DNA from: CAYNRE01 sp964399535
GTDB lineage: Bacteria > Planctomycetota > Planctomycetia > Pirellulales > CAYNRE01
NCBI GenBank assembly: GCA_964399535.1
Contig: CAYNRE010000024.1
Location: forward strand, 1-64,000
DNA length: 64,000 nucleotides
Reading direction: 5' to 3'
Both the position numbers and the translations under genes were made by a program. Shown here piece by piece: positions 36,383 through 45,446 of this stretch. Numbering within the stretch: the stretch's first letter is position 1; the number at the start of each line of letters is the position of its first letter. The notes beneath the pieces are model-generated. The model was not told the DNA's origin. It worked only from the letters and a program-made list of their open reading frames with translations, and did not search any database.

Positions 36383-37567
36383 ATGACGCATACCAGCGAT
36401 ACCACCACTTCCGATCGCCGCCCGGCCAGTACGGCCTCGCCGGCGCCGGTCGAAGGCCCCGCGGCGGCGCGCCCCACCGGCCTGGTGCGGGTCGACCCCG
36501 CGTGGGAGGACGAGATCCTGGCCTTTCTCAAGGCCGGATACCCCCACCGCCGCCAGTCGACGCTGCTTGCGCGTTGGAAATGGATGTTTGTCGAGTCGGC
36601 CCGGCGGCTCGGGCGGGAACCGCTGGTTTGGGGTTACCGCAAGCCCGAAGGGCTGCTCGCGCACCAGGGCGTGATTCCAGTCGACATGCAGATCGACGGC
36701 GAGCGAATCGCCACCGGCTGGTTCGTCGAAACCATGGTGCTGCAAACCAATCGGGCCGGCACGATCGGCCCCGGGGTTATCTCCAAAACGAAAAACGACC
36801 TGCCGTTCAACTTGTCGCTAGGCCAAACCCCGTTGATGCGGTCGATTCAGTTCAAGCTGGGCTGGATTCAAGTGGCCCCGCTGGAGACCTTGCTGCTTCC
36901 GCTACGGCCGCGGCAGGTGCTCCAGGGCAAGCTCGGCTCTGGGTGGGCTCGGGCGGCGGCGGTGCCGGGGCTTTGGCTCAAAGATCGCTGGCACCGGCTC
37001 AAGGTTCGGCCGCGGCGCGCGCTCACGGTGCGCCAGGTCGATCGCTTCGGCGCCGAGCACGACGCCCTCTGGGCCCGCGTCGAGCGCGATTACCCCTGCA
37101 GCGTGGTGCTCGACGCCGGGTACTTGAACTGGAAATTCGTCGACCAGCCGGGCCAAGAGTTCGAGCGGTTGGAGCTGCGCCAGGGCAACCAGGTCGTGGC
37201 CGTGGTGGTGCTGAAAAAGCTGCCCCCGCGGGGCGACTACCAGTACCTGCGGTTGGCCGTGGTGACGGTCGTGGCCCCGGCGTACGACGCCCCGGTTTTC
37301 TGGGCGGCGTTGGAAGCGGCCCGGCAAGCGGGCCGGCGGTGCGGCGCGGGGGCCCTGGTCTGGTACGTCATCAATCGCCAGTTGGTGCGGCAGTCGCTCG
37401 AGTTCGGTTTCTTGCGGCGCGACCCGACCCGGGTGTTTCTGATTTGTCCCGAAGGGTTGGCCGACGAGCGCCGCTTACGGGTGATGGATGCCGACCAGTG
37501 GCTGGTAACCCTGGGCGATTCCGACGTGGATCGCCCCGAGCAGGGCGACGACGAACCGCCGATCTAA
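36383..37567 (+). CDS. GNAT-like N-acetyltransferase of unknown substrate
   Basis: A 394-residue cytosolic protein, probably a double-GNAT/FemAB-like acyltransferase. N-terminal segment FLKAGYPHRRQSTLLARWKW, then VWGYRKPEGLLAHQGVIPVD and GERIATGWFVETMVL suggest the acetyl-CoA fold. The C-terminal half has LNWKFVDQPGQEFERLEL and VVAVVVLKKLP. No catalytic residue can be pinned down. It lies 14 bp after the VanZ gene, inside the export block. ATG 36383 gives MTHTSD; the frame upstream belongs to the previous gene's shadow. Confidence 0.6.
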   Translation: MTHTSDTTTSDRRPASTASPAPVEGPAAARPTGLVRVDPAWEDEILAFLKAGYPHRRQSTLLARWKWMFVESARRLGREPLVWGYRKPEGLLAHQGVIPVDMQIDGERIATGWFVETMVLQTNRAGTIGPGVISKTKNDLPFNLSLGQTPLMRSIQFKLGWIQVAPLETLLLPLRPRQVLQGKLGSGWARAAAVPGLWLKDRWHRLKVRPRRALTVRQVDRFGAEHDALWARVERDYPCSVVLDAGYLNWKFVDQPGQEFERLELRQGNQVVAVVVLKKLPPRGDYQYLRLAVVTVVAPAYDAPVFWAALEAARQAGRRCGAGALVWYVINRQLVRQSLEFGFLRRDPTRVFLICPEGLADERRLRVMDADQWLVTLGDSDVDRPEQGDDEPPI

Positions 37568-37664
37568 GCGTGGACACACTGCCTACCGCCGATTTGTTGT
37601 TGGCCAGAGCAGGCCGGGCTGGTTGCCGCGCGCCTGGCGCGCTCTTGTTGCGCGAGTGCCCGCG

Positions 37665-39275
37665 ATGAGCCTGAAGCGCACGCTGGTCCGCAACATCGTC
37701 AGCAATTGGACCGGCTTCGCCGTGCAAGCGGTGGTGGCCTTCCTGCTGACCCCCTACGTGCTCGGCCAGCTTGGGCAAGAGGCCTACGGCATCTGGACGT
37801 TGGTCATCGGGCTGACGGGCTACTATGGCCTGCTCGACGTGGGGTTTCGCGCCGGGCTGACCCAGTACCTGGCCCGTTACCTGGCCCGCCGCGATTTCGA
37901 GCAGATGAACGGCACCGCCAGCACGGGCATGGCAGCCCTGGCCTTGGCCAGCGGGCTCTTAATAACGGTTAGCGGCCTACTGGCGCTGTTGGCGCCCCGG
38001 TTGTTTCAGATTTCGCCGCGGCTGGTGAGCGACGTGCGGGCCTGCATTCTCATCATCGGGCTGGCAACGGCGCTGCAGTTTTTGTTTTTCGTGTTCTCGG
38101 CCGTGCTTTCGGCCACGCAGCGCTACGATGTTTCCAACGCGATCGGCGTTTCCACCCGGCTGCTCAGCGCTACGGCCAGCTACCTGGTGCTGCGCCAGGG
38201 CTACGGGCTGGTGGGAATCAGCCTGGCCGTGGGCAGCGTCAATCTGATCGATTACCTGCTTCGCTGCTGGGCTGCCTACCGGGTGCTTCCCGAACTGCAC
38301 CTTTCGCCCCGGCGGGTGAATTGGAGCAGCGCCGGGGCGCTGATGAACTTCGGCGTTTGGAATATCGCGATCGCGGGGAGCCGGCGCATTATCAGCTACA
38401 CCGACGCCATCGTAATCGGCTTCTTTCTGCCGGCCGCGGCCATTACCCCCTTCGCGCTGGCGGTGAGCCTGGCCGACCACTTGCACAATGTTTTCCGCCC
38501 GCTGGGCCCCGTGTTCTTTCCGGCCTTCACGCAGGCCGATGCCCGGGGAGACCGCGAGGCGATGCGGAAGATGTACCTGTACGGCACCAAGCTCATGAGC
38601 CTGTTGCCGGCGTCGGCGGCGGTAGTGGCGGCGCTTTTCGCCGGCGATTTCTACCGGCTTTGGGTGGGGCCCGAGTTGGTCGACCACGGCAAGTTCGGTT
38701 CGGTAACCCGGTTGTTCTGGATGCTGCTGGCTAGCGTAACGGTTAGCTCGATGCAAACCATTGGCTACCAGGTACTGATGAGCACGGGCCGGCTGCGGCT
38801 GTTGGCGATCTTGTTTTTCAGCGAGGCGATCGCCAATTTGGCGATCAGCGCGATTCTGATCCTGCCGCTAGGGCTGATGGGAGTGGCGATCGGAACCTTG
38901 GTGCCGGCCCTGGTGTTTCACGCCCTGCTGCAACCCATCGCCTGCCTGCGGGCGCTCGAGATTCCCTGGAGGGAGTACCTTCGTTTTTGCGTAATGCCGG
39001 TGCTGTTGGTTCTGGCCGTTCAGGTGCCGATTAGCTGGTGGCTCAGGCGGCATTACGACGCCAGCACCTGGTGGTCGCTGGGGCTGGGGGGCGTTTGGGC
39101 GGGGGCCATCGCCCTGGCGGCGGTTGGCACGCTGGGGCTCGATGCCAACGAGCGGCGTCGCTTCCTCTTCGACCCGCTGGCCCGGCTGACGATGCGCGTA
39201 CGGGGTCGACTGCGCGGCACTGAAACCGAGCAGCCGCCGGCACCTCGCGGCATGGGGGGCGATCCGCTTGGTTAG
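37665..39275 (+). CDS. Wzx-type polysaccharide flippase
   Basis: A 536-residue protein with about 12-14 transmembrane helices of the MATE/MOP exporter family. Its N-terminus, LVRNIVSNWTGFAVQAVVAF followed by LLTPYVLGQLGQEAYGIW, is typical of Wzx/RfbX. Hydrophobic segments recur at regular intervals to about residue 490, with a charged C-terminal tail. It would flip undecaprenyl-linked repeat units across the inner membrane. It sits with Wzc- and Wzy-type genes, giving a Wzx/Wzy-dependent pathway. ATG 37665 (MSLKRTLV) is chosen over upstream TTG starts. Confidence 0.9.
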   Translation: MSLKRTLVRNIVSNWTGFAVQAVVAFLLTPYVLGQLGQEAYGIWTLVIGLTGYYGLLDVGFRAGLTQYLARYLARRDFEQMNGTASTGMAALALASGLLITVSGLLALLAPRLFQISPRLVSDVRACILIIGLATALQFLFFVFSAVLSATQRYDVSNAIGVSTRLLSATASYLVLRQGYGLVGISLAVGSVNLIDYLLRCWAAYRVLPELHLSPRRVNWSSAGALMNFGVWNIAIAGSRRIISYTDAIVIGFFLPAAAITPFALAVSLADHLHNVFRPLGPVFFPAFTQADARGDREAMRKMYLYGTKLMSLLPASAAVVAALFAGDFYRLWVGPELVDHGKFGSVTRLFWMLLASVTVSSMQTIGYQVLMSTGRLRLLAILFFSEAIANLAISAILILPLGLMGVAIGTLVPALVFHALLQPIACLRALEIPWREYLRFCVMPVLLVLAVQVPISWWLRRHYDASTWWSLGLGGVWAGAIALAAVGTLGLDANERRRFLFDPLARLTMRVRGRLRGTETEQPPAPRGMGGDPLG

Positions 39276-39357
39276 CAGGCTACCGGAAACCTGGCAGCGG
39301 GCGCCCCGGGGAAGTAGCAACACGGGGCCGCAGCGGCGCGCCGCCCCGACGCAGCGC

Positions 39358-39894
39358 TCAGCCCGAGGTCGTAGGTTCGGCCGCCCCGCGCCGACCGATG
39401 GCTCTGGCGGGTACCCCGGCCACGATCGACATCGGCTCGGTCGACTTGGTCACCACGGCTCCGGCGGCAACCACGCAGCCGCGCCCGAGGGTAACCCCGG
39501 GCAAAATGATGCAACCGGCGGCGATCCAAACGTCGTCTTCAATCACGATCGGGGCGCGGTCGTAGCCTTGTTGCGAGATGGGCGTTTCGGCGTCGCTAAA
39601 CCGATGGTTCTGGGTCCAGAGCAACGTTCCAGGACCGATGCGCACATCGTTGCCAATGGTAATTCCCCCCCGGGCGTTGAGTTGGCAGCCGACCGCAATG
39701 CCGACGTCGTTTCCCAGGGTGAGCTGCTCGGGAGAATAGACGATTACGTTGCTCAAAACCCGGGTGGCCGCTCCGGCCGCCGCGAACCCATACGCCCAGC
39801 GGCGCAGCCAGCAGCCCAGTTCGCCGGGCACGGCTCGAAGCAACGCTCGAAACCACTCCGAGATTTCTCTGCGAATTCGTTGGACGGTTGCCAT
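39358..39894 (-). CDS. Hexapeptide-repeat O-acetyltransferase
   Basis: A 178-residue left-handed beta-helix acetyltransferase of the maltose/galactoside O-acetyltransferase type. It has the hexapeptide repeats LTLGNDVGIAVGCQL, ITIGNDVRIGPGTLL and IVIEDDVWIAAGCIILPGVT, and ends in AGAVVTKS and VAGVPARAIG. The catalytic His is in WTQNHRFSDAETP. It O-acetylates a sugar, probably in the polysaccharide or its precursor. It is the only gene on the - strand inside the exopolysaccharide cluster, so it has its own promoter in the 246-bp gap upstream. ATG 39894 (MATVQRIRRE). Confidence 0.88.
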   Translation of the reverse strand: MATVQRIRREISEWFRALLRAVPGELGCWLRRWAYGFAAAGAATRVLSNVIVYSPEQLTLGNDVGIAVGCQLNARGGITIGNDVRIGPGTLLWTQNHRFSDAETPISQQGYDRAPIVIEDDVWIAAGCIILPGVTLGRGCVVAAGAVVTKSTEPMSIVAGVPARAIGRRGAAEPTTSG

Positions 39895-40140
39895 AAGCTC
39901 GCTACGACCGCGAAGGTCGCGGCCCCGCCGATGGGACTTCGGGGCCTCGCCGGCCCCGCTTTTTTCTGGCCAGCCCGAGGCAAACGGGCCTATTCTAGAA
40001 ACCTCGTCGGCGACCGTCCAATGCAACCGGGGGAGCATCCCGCACGGTTGGGCCGATGGCGGCCTGAAGGACCTGGTCGACGGAGCAACCTGGTTGGAAT
40101 CGCGGGGGGCGGATTGCCGGCGGCGGGGAGTACGGGTTTC

Positions 40141-40793
40141 ATGAAACAACAGGTGAAGCGCCTCTTGGTGGGGCTGGGGCTGATGCGACCACCGGTCGAG
40201 CTTAAAGGCGAGGAGAAGCCCGCCAGTTGGTACGACGAGGCCTATTCCCACACGGCCGAGTACCAGGGGCACTACAAAGATACAGAGCTGTTCGCGCCGT
40301 TTTCGGTGATTGTCGACCGAGTGCGCCGCGACCGGTTGACGCGCGTTTTTGAAGTGGGGTGCGGGGCCGGGCAACTGGCCCAGTTTCTCTTCGAGAACGG
40401 CGTGGAGCGTTACCAGGGACTCGATTTCAGCTCGGCAGCCATCGACCTGGCCCGGCGCAACGCGCCTCGCGGTGCGTTTGTCGTGGGAGACGCGCTCGAC
40501 CCGGTGCATTCACCGACCACGAGTTCGACGCGATCGTCTGTACGGAAGTGCTGGAACACGTGGAGCAAAACCGCCGCGTGGTGGCCAATTTTTGGCCGGG
40601 GGCGCGCTGCATTTGCTGCGTGCCCAGCTTTTGGTATTTCAGCCATGTCCGGTTCTTTACCTCGGCACAAGAGGTGGTCGACCGATACTCCGACCTGTTC
40701 GACGATTTCGACGTGCTGACGCTGCCGCGGCAAAAGAAAGAGGGCTACAACTACCTGTTCGAGGGTTGCCGCAACCAGAACGTCGTTCCCTGA
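40141..40793 (+). pseudogene. SAM-dependent methyltransferase with an internal frameshift
   Basis: A class I methyltransferase split across two frames. Frame 1 from ATG 40141 gives SWYDEAYSHTAEYQGHYKDT, then FEVGCGAGQLAQFLFENG (SAM-binding motif I) and a GDALD motif. Near 40500-40520 the frame must shift by -1. The second frame then gives FTDHEFDAIVCTEVLEHVEQ and FWYFSHVRFFT, ending at 40793. Together they form a complete protein of about 217 residues. A one-base deletion (or a sequencing error) is the simplest cause. Written as two frames, the gene is unlikely to make a full enzyme unless frameshifting occurs. Confidence 0.75.
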
Positions 40794-40823
40794 GTTCCCC
40801 CCTTTTTTCGGGAATTGCCATCC

Positions 40824-43190
40824 ATGGATTCGCTCGCCGAACGAGCTGCTCGCAAGCTACGCCGCATTGCCCAGCGCCAGGTACGCCCGCTCCGCCGCCC
40901 CCTGAGGGCGGCGGTGGTCGGCTGCGGGGCCATTTCCCCCGAACACCTCGACGGCTACGAGGATACCGGTATCGCCGCGGTGGTGGGCGTGAGCGATGTC
41001 GCCCCAGCGGCGCTGGCCCGGGCCCTGGACCGCGTGCCGGGTGCGCGCGGCTTCCGCGACTATCGCGAGATGCTCGAAACGCTCCGGCCCGACGTGGTGA
41101 GTATTTGCACCTGGCCGCAAACCCATGCCGATGTTGTCCGGGCCGCGGTCGACGCCGGGGTGCGGGGCATTCTTTGCGAGAAGCCGCTGGCCCTGACCAT
41201 GGCCGAGGTCGACGAAATGGTGAGGCTTTGCCGCGAGGCGGGCGTGCGCTTGGCCGGTGGGCACCAGCTGCGTTTCCACAGGGCGTTTGTCGAAGCGGCC
41301 CGCTTGGTCCGCAGCGGAGTGATCGGCCAGCCCCGCTCGGCCCAGGCCCAGGTGGCCTCCTCGTTGGCCAACAACGGGCCGCACGTGCTGGACGTGGCTC
41401 GGTTCGTCTTGGGCGATCCCCGGCCGCGACGCGTCTCCTGTCGATGCGTGCGCACCCGGGGCCAACTCAACCGGGGTTGGCCCATGGAAGACGGCGCCGA
41501 GGGGCAGATTGAGTTCGAAAACGACCTGGCGCTCGAGTTTCGCACGGGCGACCTGTCGAACACCTTTCTGGAAGTGACCGTGACCGGCGCCCTGGGGGAA
41601 CTGGTCGTAACGCCCAAGTCGATTCGGCTAGGTGGCAAGCCGGCCCCCCTGGATGCCGACGCGGCCAAGCGCGAGAACCGCGGCGAGCAGTTCCGCCACT
41701 TCGTTCACTGGGTCAAGGGGACCGAGCACAGCTACGTGGCCGATGCCGAGCCCTCGGCCGTGGCCGCCGAGTTGGTGCTAGCGGCCTACGAGGCGGCCCG
41801 GGTGGGGGCCCCGGTTGAGTTGCCGCTGGCCGCCCGGGGAGACGTGATCCGGGCTCTGTACCCGCAGCCGGCCGAACCCGGCGAAGCCCCCCCGGCCAGG
41901 CCCGCGCTGCCCCACGATCCACGGCTGGCGCTCGATGGCGGCCCCCGGTCGCTGCCGGGTTGGTTCAACAGCAACCCACCGGTGGGGCTGCCGGAATTGG
42001 CCAACCTGGCCCGGGTGATTCAATCGGGCAACCTGAATATGGTTGGCGGCCAGATGGTGCCGGCGTTGGAGAAGGCCTTCGCCAAGCTCTACGGGTGCCA
42101 GCAGGCCGTGGCTTCTACCTCGGGCACGGCCGCTTTGCACGTGGCCCTGGCCGCGGTGAACCCCGAGCCGTGCGACGAAGTGATCACCACGCCCATGACC
42201 GACATGGGAACCCTGATTCCCATTCTGGCGCAGAATTGCCTGCCGAGTTTCGCGGATATCGATCCGGTTACCGGAAACCTCACCGCGCAGAGCATTGCCG
42301 AGCGGATTACGCCGCGGACCAAGGCGGTCATCTTGGTGCACCTGTTTGGCCGGCCGGCCGAATTGGAACCCATCGTCGATCTGTGCCGCGCACGCGGCAT
42401 CGCCCTGATCGAAGATTGTTCCCAGGCCCACCTGGCCGAATACCATGGCAAGAAGGTCGGCACCTTCGGCGACCTGGGCTGCTTCAGCCTGCAACAGTCC
42501 AAGCAAATCACTTGCGGCGACGGCGGGTTAACACTGGTCAACCGGCCGGAGCTTGTGGAGCGGGCATCGCTGTTCATCGACAAGGGTTGGAACCGCCGGG
42601 CGGGCAAGCGAGCCCACTTGTTCTTCGGTATGAACTATCGCATGACCGAATTGCAGGCCGCCGTGGCCCTGGCGCAGCTCAAACGGCTGCCGGGCATGAT
42701 GGTTCAGCGGCGGCAAATGGCCGAAGAGTTGGTTCGCCGGCTCGCCGGGGCGCCTGGCGTGGTGCTGCCCGAGTCGCTGCGCGACCGAGGTTCCTCGTGG
42801 TGGAAGTTCAACTTTCTGGTCGACGAAGACCAGCTCGGCTGCTCGGCCGACGTGGTTGCCGATGCCCTGTTGGTCGAGGGGGTGCGGGTGGCCCGCGATT
42901 ACCTGCCCCGGCCCCTTTTCGAGGAAGAAATGATTCGCGAGCGGCATACCTATGGCAACAGCGGTTACCCGTTCTCGGCCGTCGACTGGCGGCCCCCGCA
43001 CCGCGACGATTTCCCCGGTCTGATGGAGTTCTACCGCCGCCAGTTGATTATGTCTTGGAGCTCCAGCGTGCAGCCCAAGCACGTTTCGGGCATCGCGGCG
43101 GCGATTCAGAAAGTGACCGCGGTTGCCCTCGCGCATCGCGCCGCGGCCGAACCGGCGACCAAGCCGCAGGTGGCCATGGCGGCCAACTGA
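40824..43190 (+). CDS. Fused Gfo/Idh/MocA dehydrogenase and DegT/DnrJ aminotransferase
   Basis: A 788-residue protein in one frame. Residues about 28-345 form a Gfo/Idh/MocA oxidoreductase: AAVVGCGAISPEHLDGY (NAD loop), ILCEKPLALTMAEVDEMV (EKP motif), GHQLRFHRAF. Residues about 375-775 form a DegT/DnrJ/EryC1/StrS PLP aminotransferase: STSGTAALHVALAAVNP, IALIEDCSQAHLAEYHGKK, and the Schiff-base Lys560 in LQQSKQITCGDGG. Separate pairs of this kind (WlbA/WlbC-type, or RifL/RifK) oxidise a sugar at C3 and aminate the ketone. Fusion would hand over the keto intermediate directly. ATG 40824 is preferred to TTG 40815. Expected product: a 3-amino-3-deoxy sugar or related nucleotide sugar. Confidence 0.88.
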   Translation: MDSLAERAARKLRRIAQRQVRPLRRPLRAAVVGCGAISPEHLDGYEDTGIAAVVGVSDVAPAALARALDRVPGARGFRDYREMLETLRPDVVSICTWPQTHADVVRAAVDAGVRGILCEKPLALTMAEVDEMVRLCREAGVRLAGGHQLRFHRAFVEAARLVRSGVIGQPRSAQAQVASSLANNGPHVLDVARFVLGDPRPRRVSCRCVRTRGQLNRGWPMEDGAEGQIEFENDLALEFRTGDLSNTFLEVTVTGALGELVVTPKSIRLGGKPAPLDADAAKRENRGEQFRHFVHWVKGTEHSYVADAEPSAVAAELVLAAYEAARVGAPVELPLAARGDVIRALYPQPAEPGEAPPARPALPHDPRLALDGGPRSLPGWFNSNPPVGLPELANLARVIQSGNLNMVGGQMVPALEKAFAKLYGCQQAVASTSGTAALHVALAAVNPEPCDEVITTPMTDMGTLIPILAQNCLPSFADIDPVTGNLTAQSIAERITPRTKAVILVHLFGRPAELEPIVDLCRARGIALIEDCSQAHLAEYHGKKVGTFGDLGCFSLQQSKQITCGDGGLTLVNRPELVERASLFIDKGWNRRAGKRAHLFFGMNYRMTELQAAVALAQLKRLPGMMVQRRQMAEELVRRLAGAPGVVLPESLRDRGSSWWKFNFLVDEDQLGCSADVVADALLVEGVRVARDYLPRPLFEEEMIRERHTYGNSGYPFSAVDWRPPHRDDFPGLMEFYRRQLIMSWSSSVQPKHVSGIAAAIQKVTAVALAHRAAAEPATKPQVAMAAN

Positions 43191-43224
43191 AGCTGACGCG
43201 AACCCCCGGAAAACTGACGAAGGC

Positions 43225-44061
43225 ATGCCAATCCTGGCCAGCTTCAAGCGAGCGCTCAAACAGGCCCGGTCCGCGGTCCGCGGGCCCTGGATGACCCGGG
43301 GCCGACTGGCGCGCGGACTAGCCGGGCTCGGGGTCCGGCGCGGCGGAGTGTTGCTGGTCCATAGTTCGCTCTCGTCGCTGGGCTATGTGCCGGGTGGGCC
43401 GGCCACGGTGATCGCCGGCTTGCTCGATGCGATTGGCCCGAGCGGCACCCTGGTGCTGCCGACGCACAGTTGGGCCGTTATGTCGCGCGGTTGCCGGGAG
43501 TTCGATGTCCGACGTACGCCGAGCTGCGTGGGTCAAATCACCGAGGCCTTTCGCCAGCAACCTGGTGTGCTCCGCAGTCTGCACCCGACTCATTCCGTGG
43601 CGGCCCGGGGGCCGCTGGCCGCCGAGTTGATCGCCGGGCACCAGCAGGCCGATACCCCCTGTGGAGCCGGCACTCCCTACGCGCGGGTGATCGAGCACGC
43701 CGGTCAGATTCTGTTTTTGGGCTGCGGATTGGAGCGGAACACGGTGTACCACACCCTGGAAGCCCTGGCCGGTCTGCCCTATCTGATGCAAGACAGCGAG
43801 GAGTCGTTCACGCTGATCGACGCCGAGGGCCGCGCCGTGCAGCGCTCGATACGGCGGCACCGCGGAGCCCTGCCCCGGCGTTTTCACCAGACAGTGGATT
43901 TCCTCTCCGAACACCAGGTGCTGCGCCAGGGGCGAGTGGGTCGTGCCAACTGCTACCTGCTGGAATCCCAGCCGCTGGCCGAGCTCATGCTTCGCACTCT
44001 GGCCAGCCGGGGCGATTTCTTGTTGGCCTCGGAGCCGGCCGCCGGAGCGGCAGTGGAATGA
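43225..44061 (+). CDS. AAC(3)-family aminoglycoside acetyltransferase-like protein
   Basis: A 278-residue member of the AAC(3) family. Hallmarks are VLLVHSSLSSLGYVPGGPAT, GPSGTLVLPTHSWA, SLHPTHSVAARGPLA and NTVYHTLEALAGLPYL. Family members N-acetylate aminoglycosides, but many homologues sit in polysaccharide loci and act on amino sugars. Directly after the amino-sugar-forming fusion, it probably acylates that amino group. The short start (ATG 43225, MPILASFKRAL) is preferred because the longer one overlaps the previous gene and is Arg/Pro-rich. Confidence 0.8.
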   Translation: MPILASFKRALKQARSAVRGPWMTRGRLARGLAGLGVRRGGVLLVHSSLSSLGYVPGGPATVIAGLLDAIGPSGTLVLPTHSWAVMSRGCREFDVRRTPSCVGQITEAFRQQPGVLRSLHPTHSVAARGPLAAELIAGHQQADTPCGAGTPYARVIEHAGQILFLGCGLERNTVYHTLEALAGLPYLMQDSEESFTLIDAEGRAVQRSIRRHRGALPRRFHQTVDFLSEHQVLRQGRVGRANCYLLESQPLAELMLRTLASRGDFLLASEPAAGAAVE

Positions 44062-44129
44062 TCGCGGACATGCTTGCCGCCAGCTCTCTGGGCGAATCGA
44101 ACAAGACCGAGCGGAACTGAACTGCCTTC

Positions 44130-45446
44130 ATGGATAGCACCTCGCACAGCACGGACGCCGAGGGCCGACCGGCGTTGCCCACGCCCCTGGGGGCAGCCGC
44201 AGCGGGTCATCCGCCGGGCGAGGGCCGGCCGCTCCGCGTGGCCTACCTGGTCTATTCGTTTCACGTGGGGGGGCTGGAGCGCTGCGTGGCGCGGCTGGTC
44301 AACGGACTGGATCCCCGACGGTTTACGCCCTCTGTGATCGCCCTCGACGGAATTGGCGACGCCCGATCGTGGATCGAGCGGGGCGATGCGACGATTACCT
44401 CGCTCGGCCGAGGGCGGGGGAACGATCCTCGGCTCGTGTGGCGCCTGGCCCGCTGCCTGCGCCAGCAGCAGATTGATGTTCTGCACTCGCACAACTGGGG
44501 AACCCTGCTTGAAGCCACCCTGGCTCGGCGCTTGGCGCGAGTGCCGGTCCACGTGCACGCCGAACGAGGTACGGTGCTTTCCGATTTGGAGCATCGCGGT
44601 TGGAAAATGCAGCTCCGCGGCCGGCTCATGCGCTGGGCCCTGGGCCGGGCCGATGCCGTGGTGGCAGTGGCCGAAGCCGTTCGCCAGAAGGTCGCCCTGC
44701 ACGCCGGGTTTCCCGCCGAACGGGTTCGCGTCATCGAAAACGGCGTCGATCGCCCGCCGGTAAGCCGGGCGGAAGTGGCCCGAAAGCACCTGCGCGACGA
44801 GCTGGGCTTGGGCCCTCAGACCTACCTGGTGGGCTCGGTGGGGCGGTTGGTCGACGTGAAAGACTTTCCCCTGGCGATCGCCGCGCTGGCCCAGGTGGTC
44901 GCCAGCGGCATCGATCTGCACCTGGTGCTGGTGGGGGCAGGGCCGCTCCGGGCCGAGTTGGAAGCCGCCAGCCGGGCCGCGGGGGTGGCCGAGCGCTTGC
45001 ACCTGGTGGGCCACCAATCGAATGTAGGCGCGTGGCTGGCAGCGATGGACCTGTACTTGAATTGCTCCAAAAGCGAGGGACAGAGCCAGTCGGTGCTCGA
45101 AGCCATGGCGGCGGGCCTGCCTAGCGTGGTGACCGACGTCGGAGACAGTGCCCGGCTGGTGGGGGGCCCCGATGCCTGTGGGCTCGTGGTTCCCGCGGGG
45201 GAGCCCGGCGCTCTGGCCCAGGCCCTGGCCGGGTTGTGCAACTCGCTCGACCTGCGCAACCAGTGTGGCCGTAATGCCTTAGACCGACATGCCCAGCGCT
45301 ATAGTGTGCGCCGAATGCTTGCCGTTTACGAACGATTGTATACTGAGTTAGCCAGCCAACGGCTGCCGGGCACGGTCGGTGCCGACAGTACGGGCCGGGC
45401 CGGGGAACTTTCGGCGACCGGGGTTCGGGGAACGAGCGCGCGATGA
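44130..45446 (+). CDS. Glycosyltransferase family 4 protein
   Basis: A 438-residue GT4. The donor-binding domain of the GT-B fold has AYLVYSFHVGGLERCVARLV at its N-terminus. The C-terminal domain has GSVGRLVDVKDFPLAIAAL and the E-x7-E motif EGQSQSVLE, followed by AMAAGLPSVVTDVGD. It adds a sugar to the growing repeat unit on the cytosolic face of the membrane. The donor and linkage are not readable from sequence. The stop overlaps the next start as ATGA. Confidence 0.88.
   Translation: MDSTSHSTDAEGRPALPTPLGAAAAGHPPGEGRPLRVAYLVYSFHVGGLERCVARLVNGLDPRRFTPSVIALDGIGDARSWIERGDATITSLGRGRGNDPRLVWRLARCLRQQQIDVLHSHNWGTLLEATLARRLARVPVHVHAERGTVLSDLEHRGWKMQLRGRLMRWALGRADAVVAVAEAVRQKVALHAGFPAERVRVIENGVDRPPVSRAEVARKHLRDELGLGPQTYLVGSVGRLVDVKDFPLAIAALAQVVASGIDLHLVLVGAGPLRAELEAASRAAGVAERLHLVGHQSNVGAWLAAMDLYLNCSKSEGQSQSVLEAMAAGLPSVVTDVGDSARLVGGPDACGLVVPAGEPGALAQALAGLCNSLDLRNQCGRNALDRHAQRYSVRRMLAVYERLYTELASQRLPGTVGADSTGRAGELSATGVRGTSAR

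Noticed and set aside
43225..44061. Aminoglycoside resistance gene
   Set aside because: Family membership only. Its position beside amino-sugar genes makes a polysaccharide role more likely.
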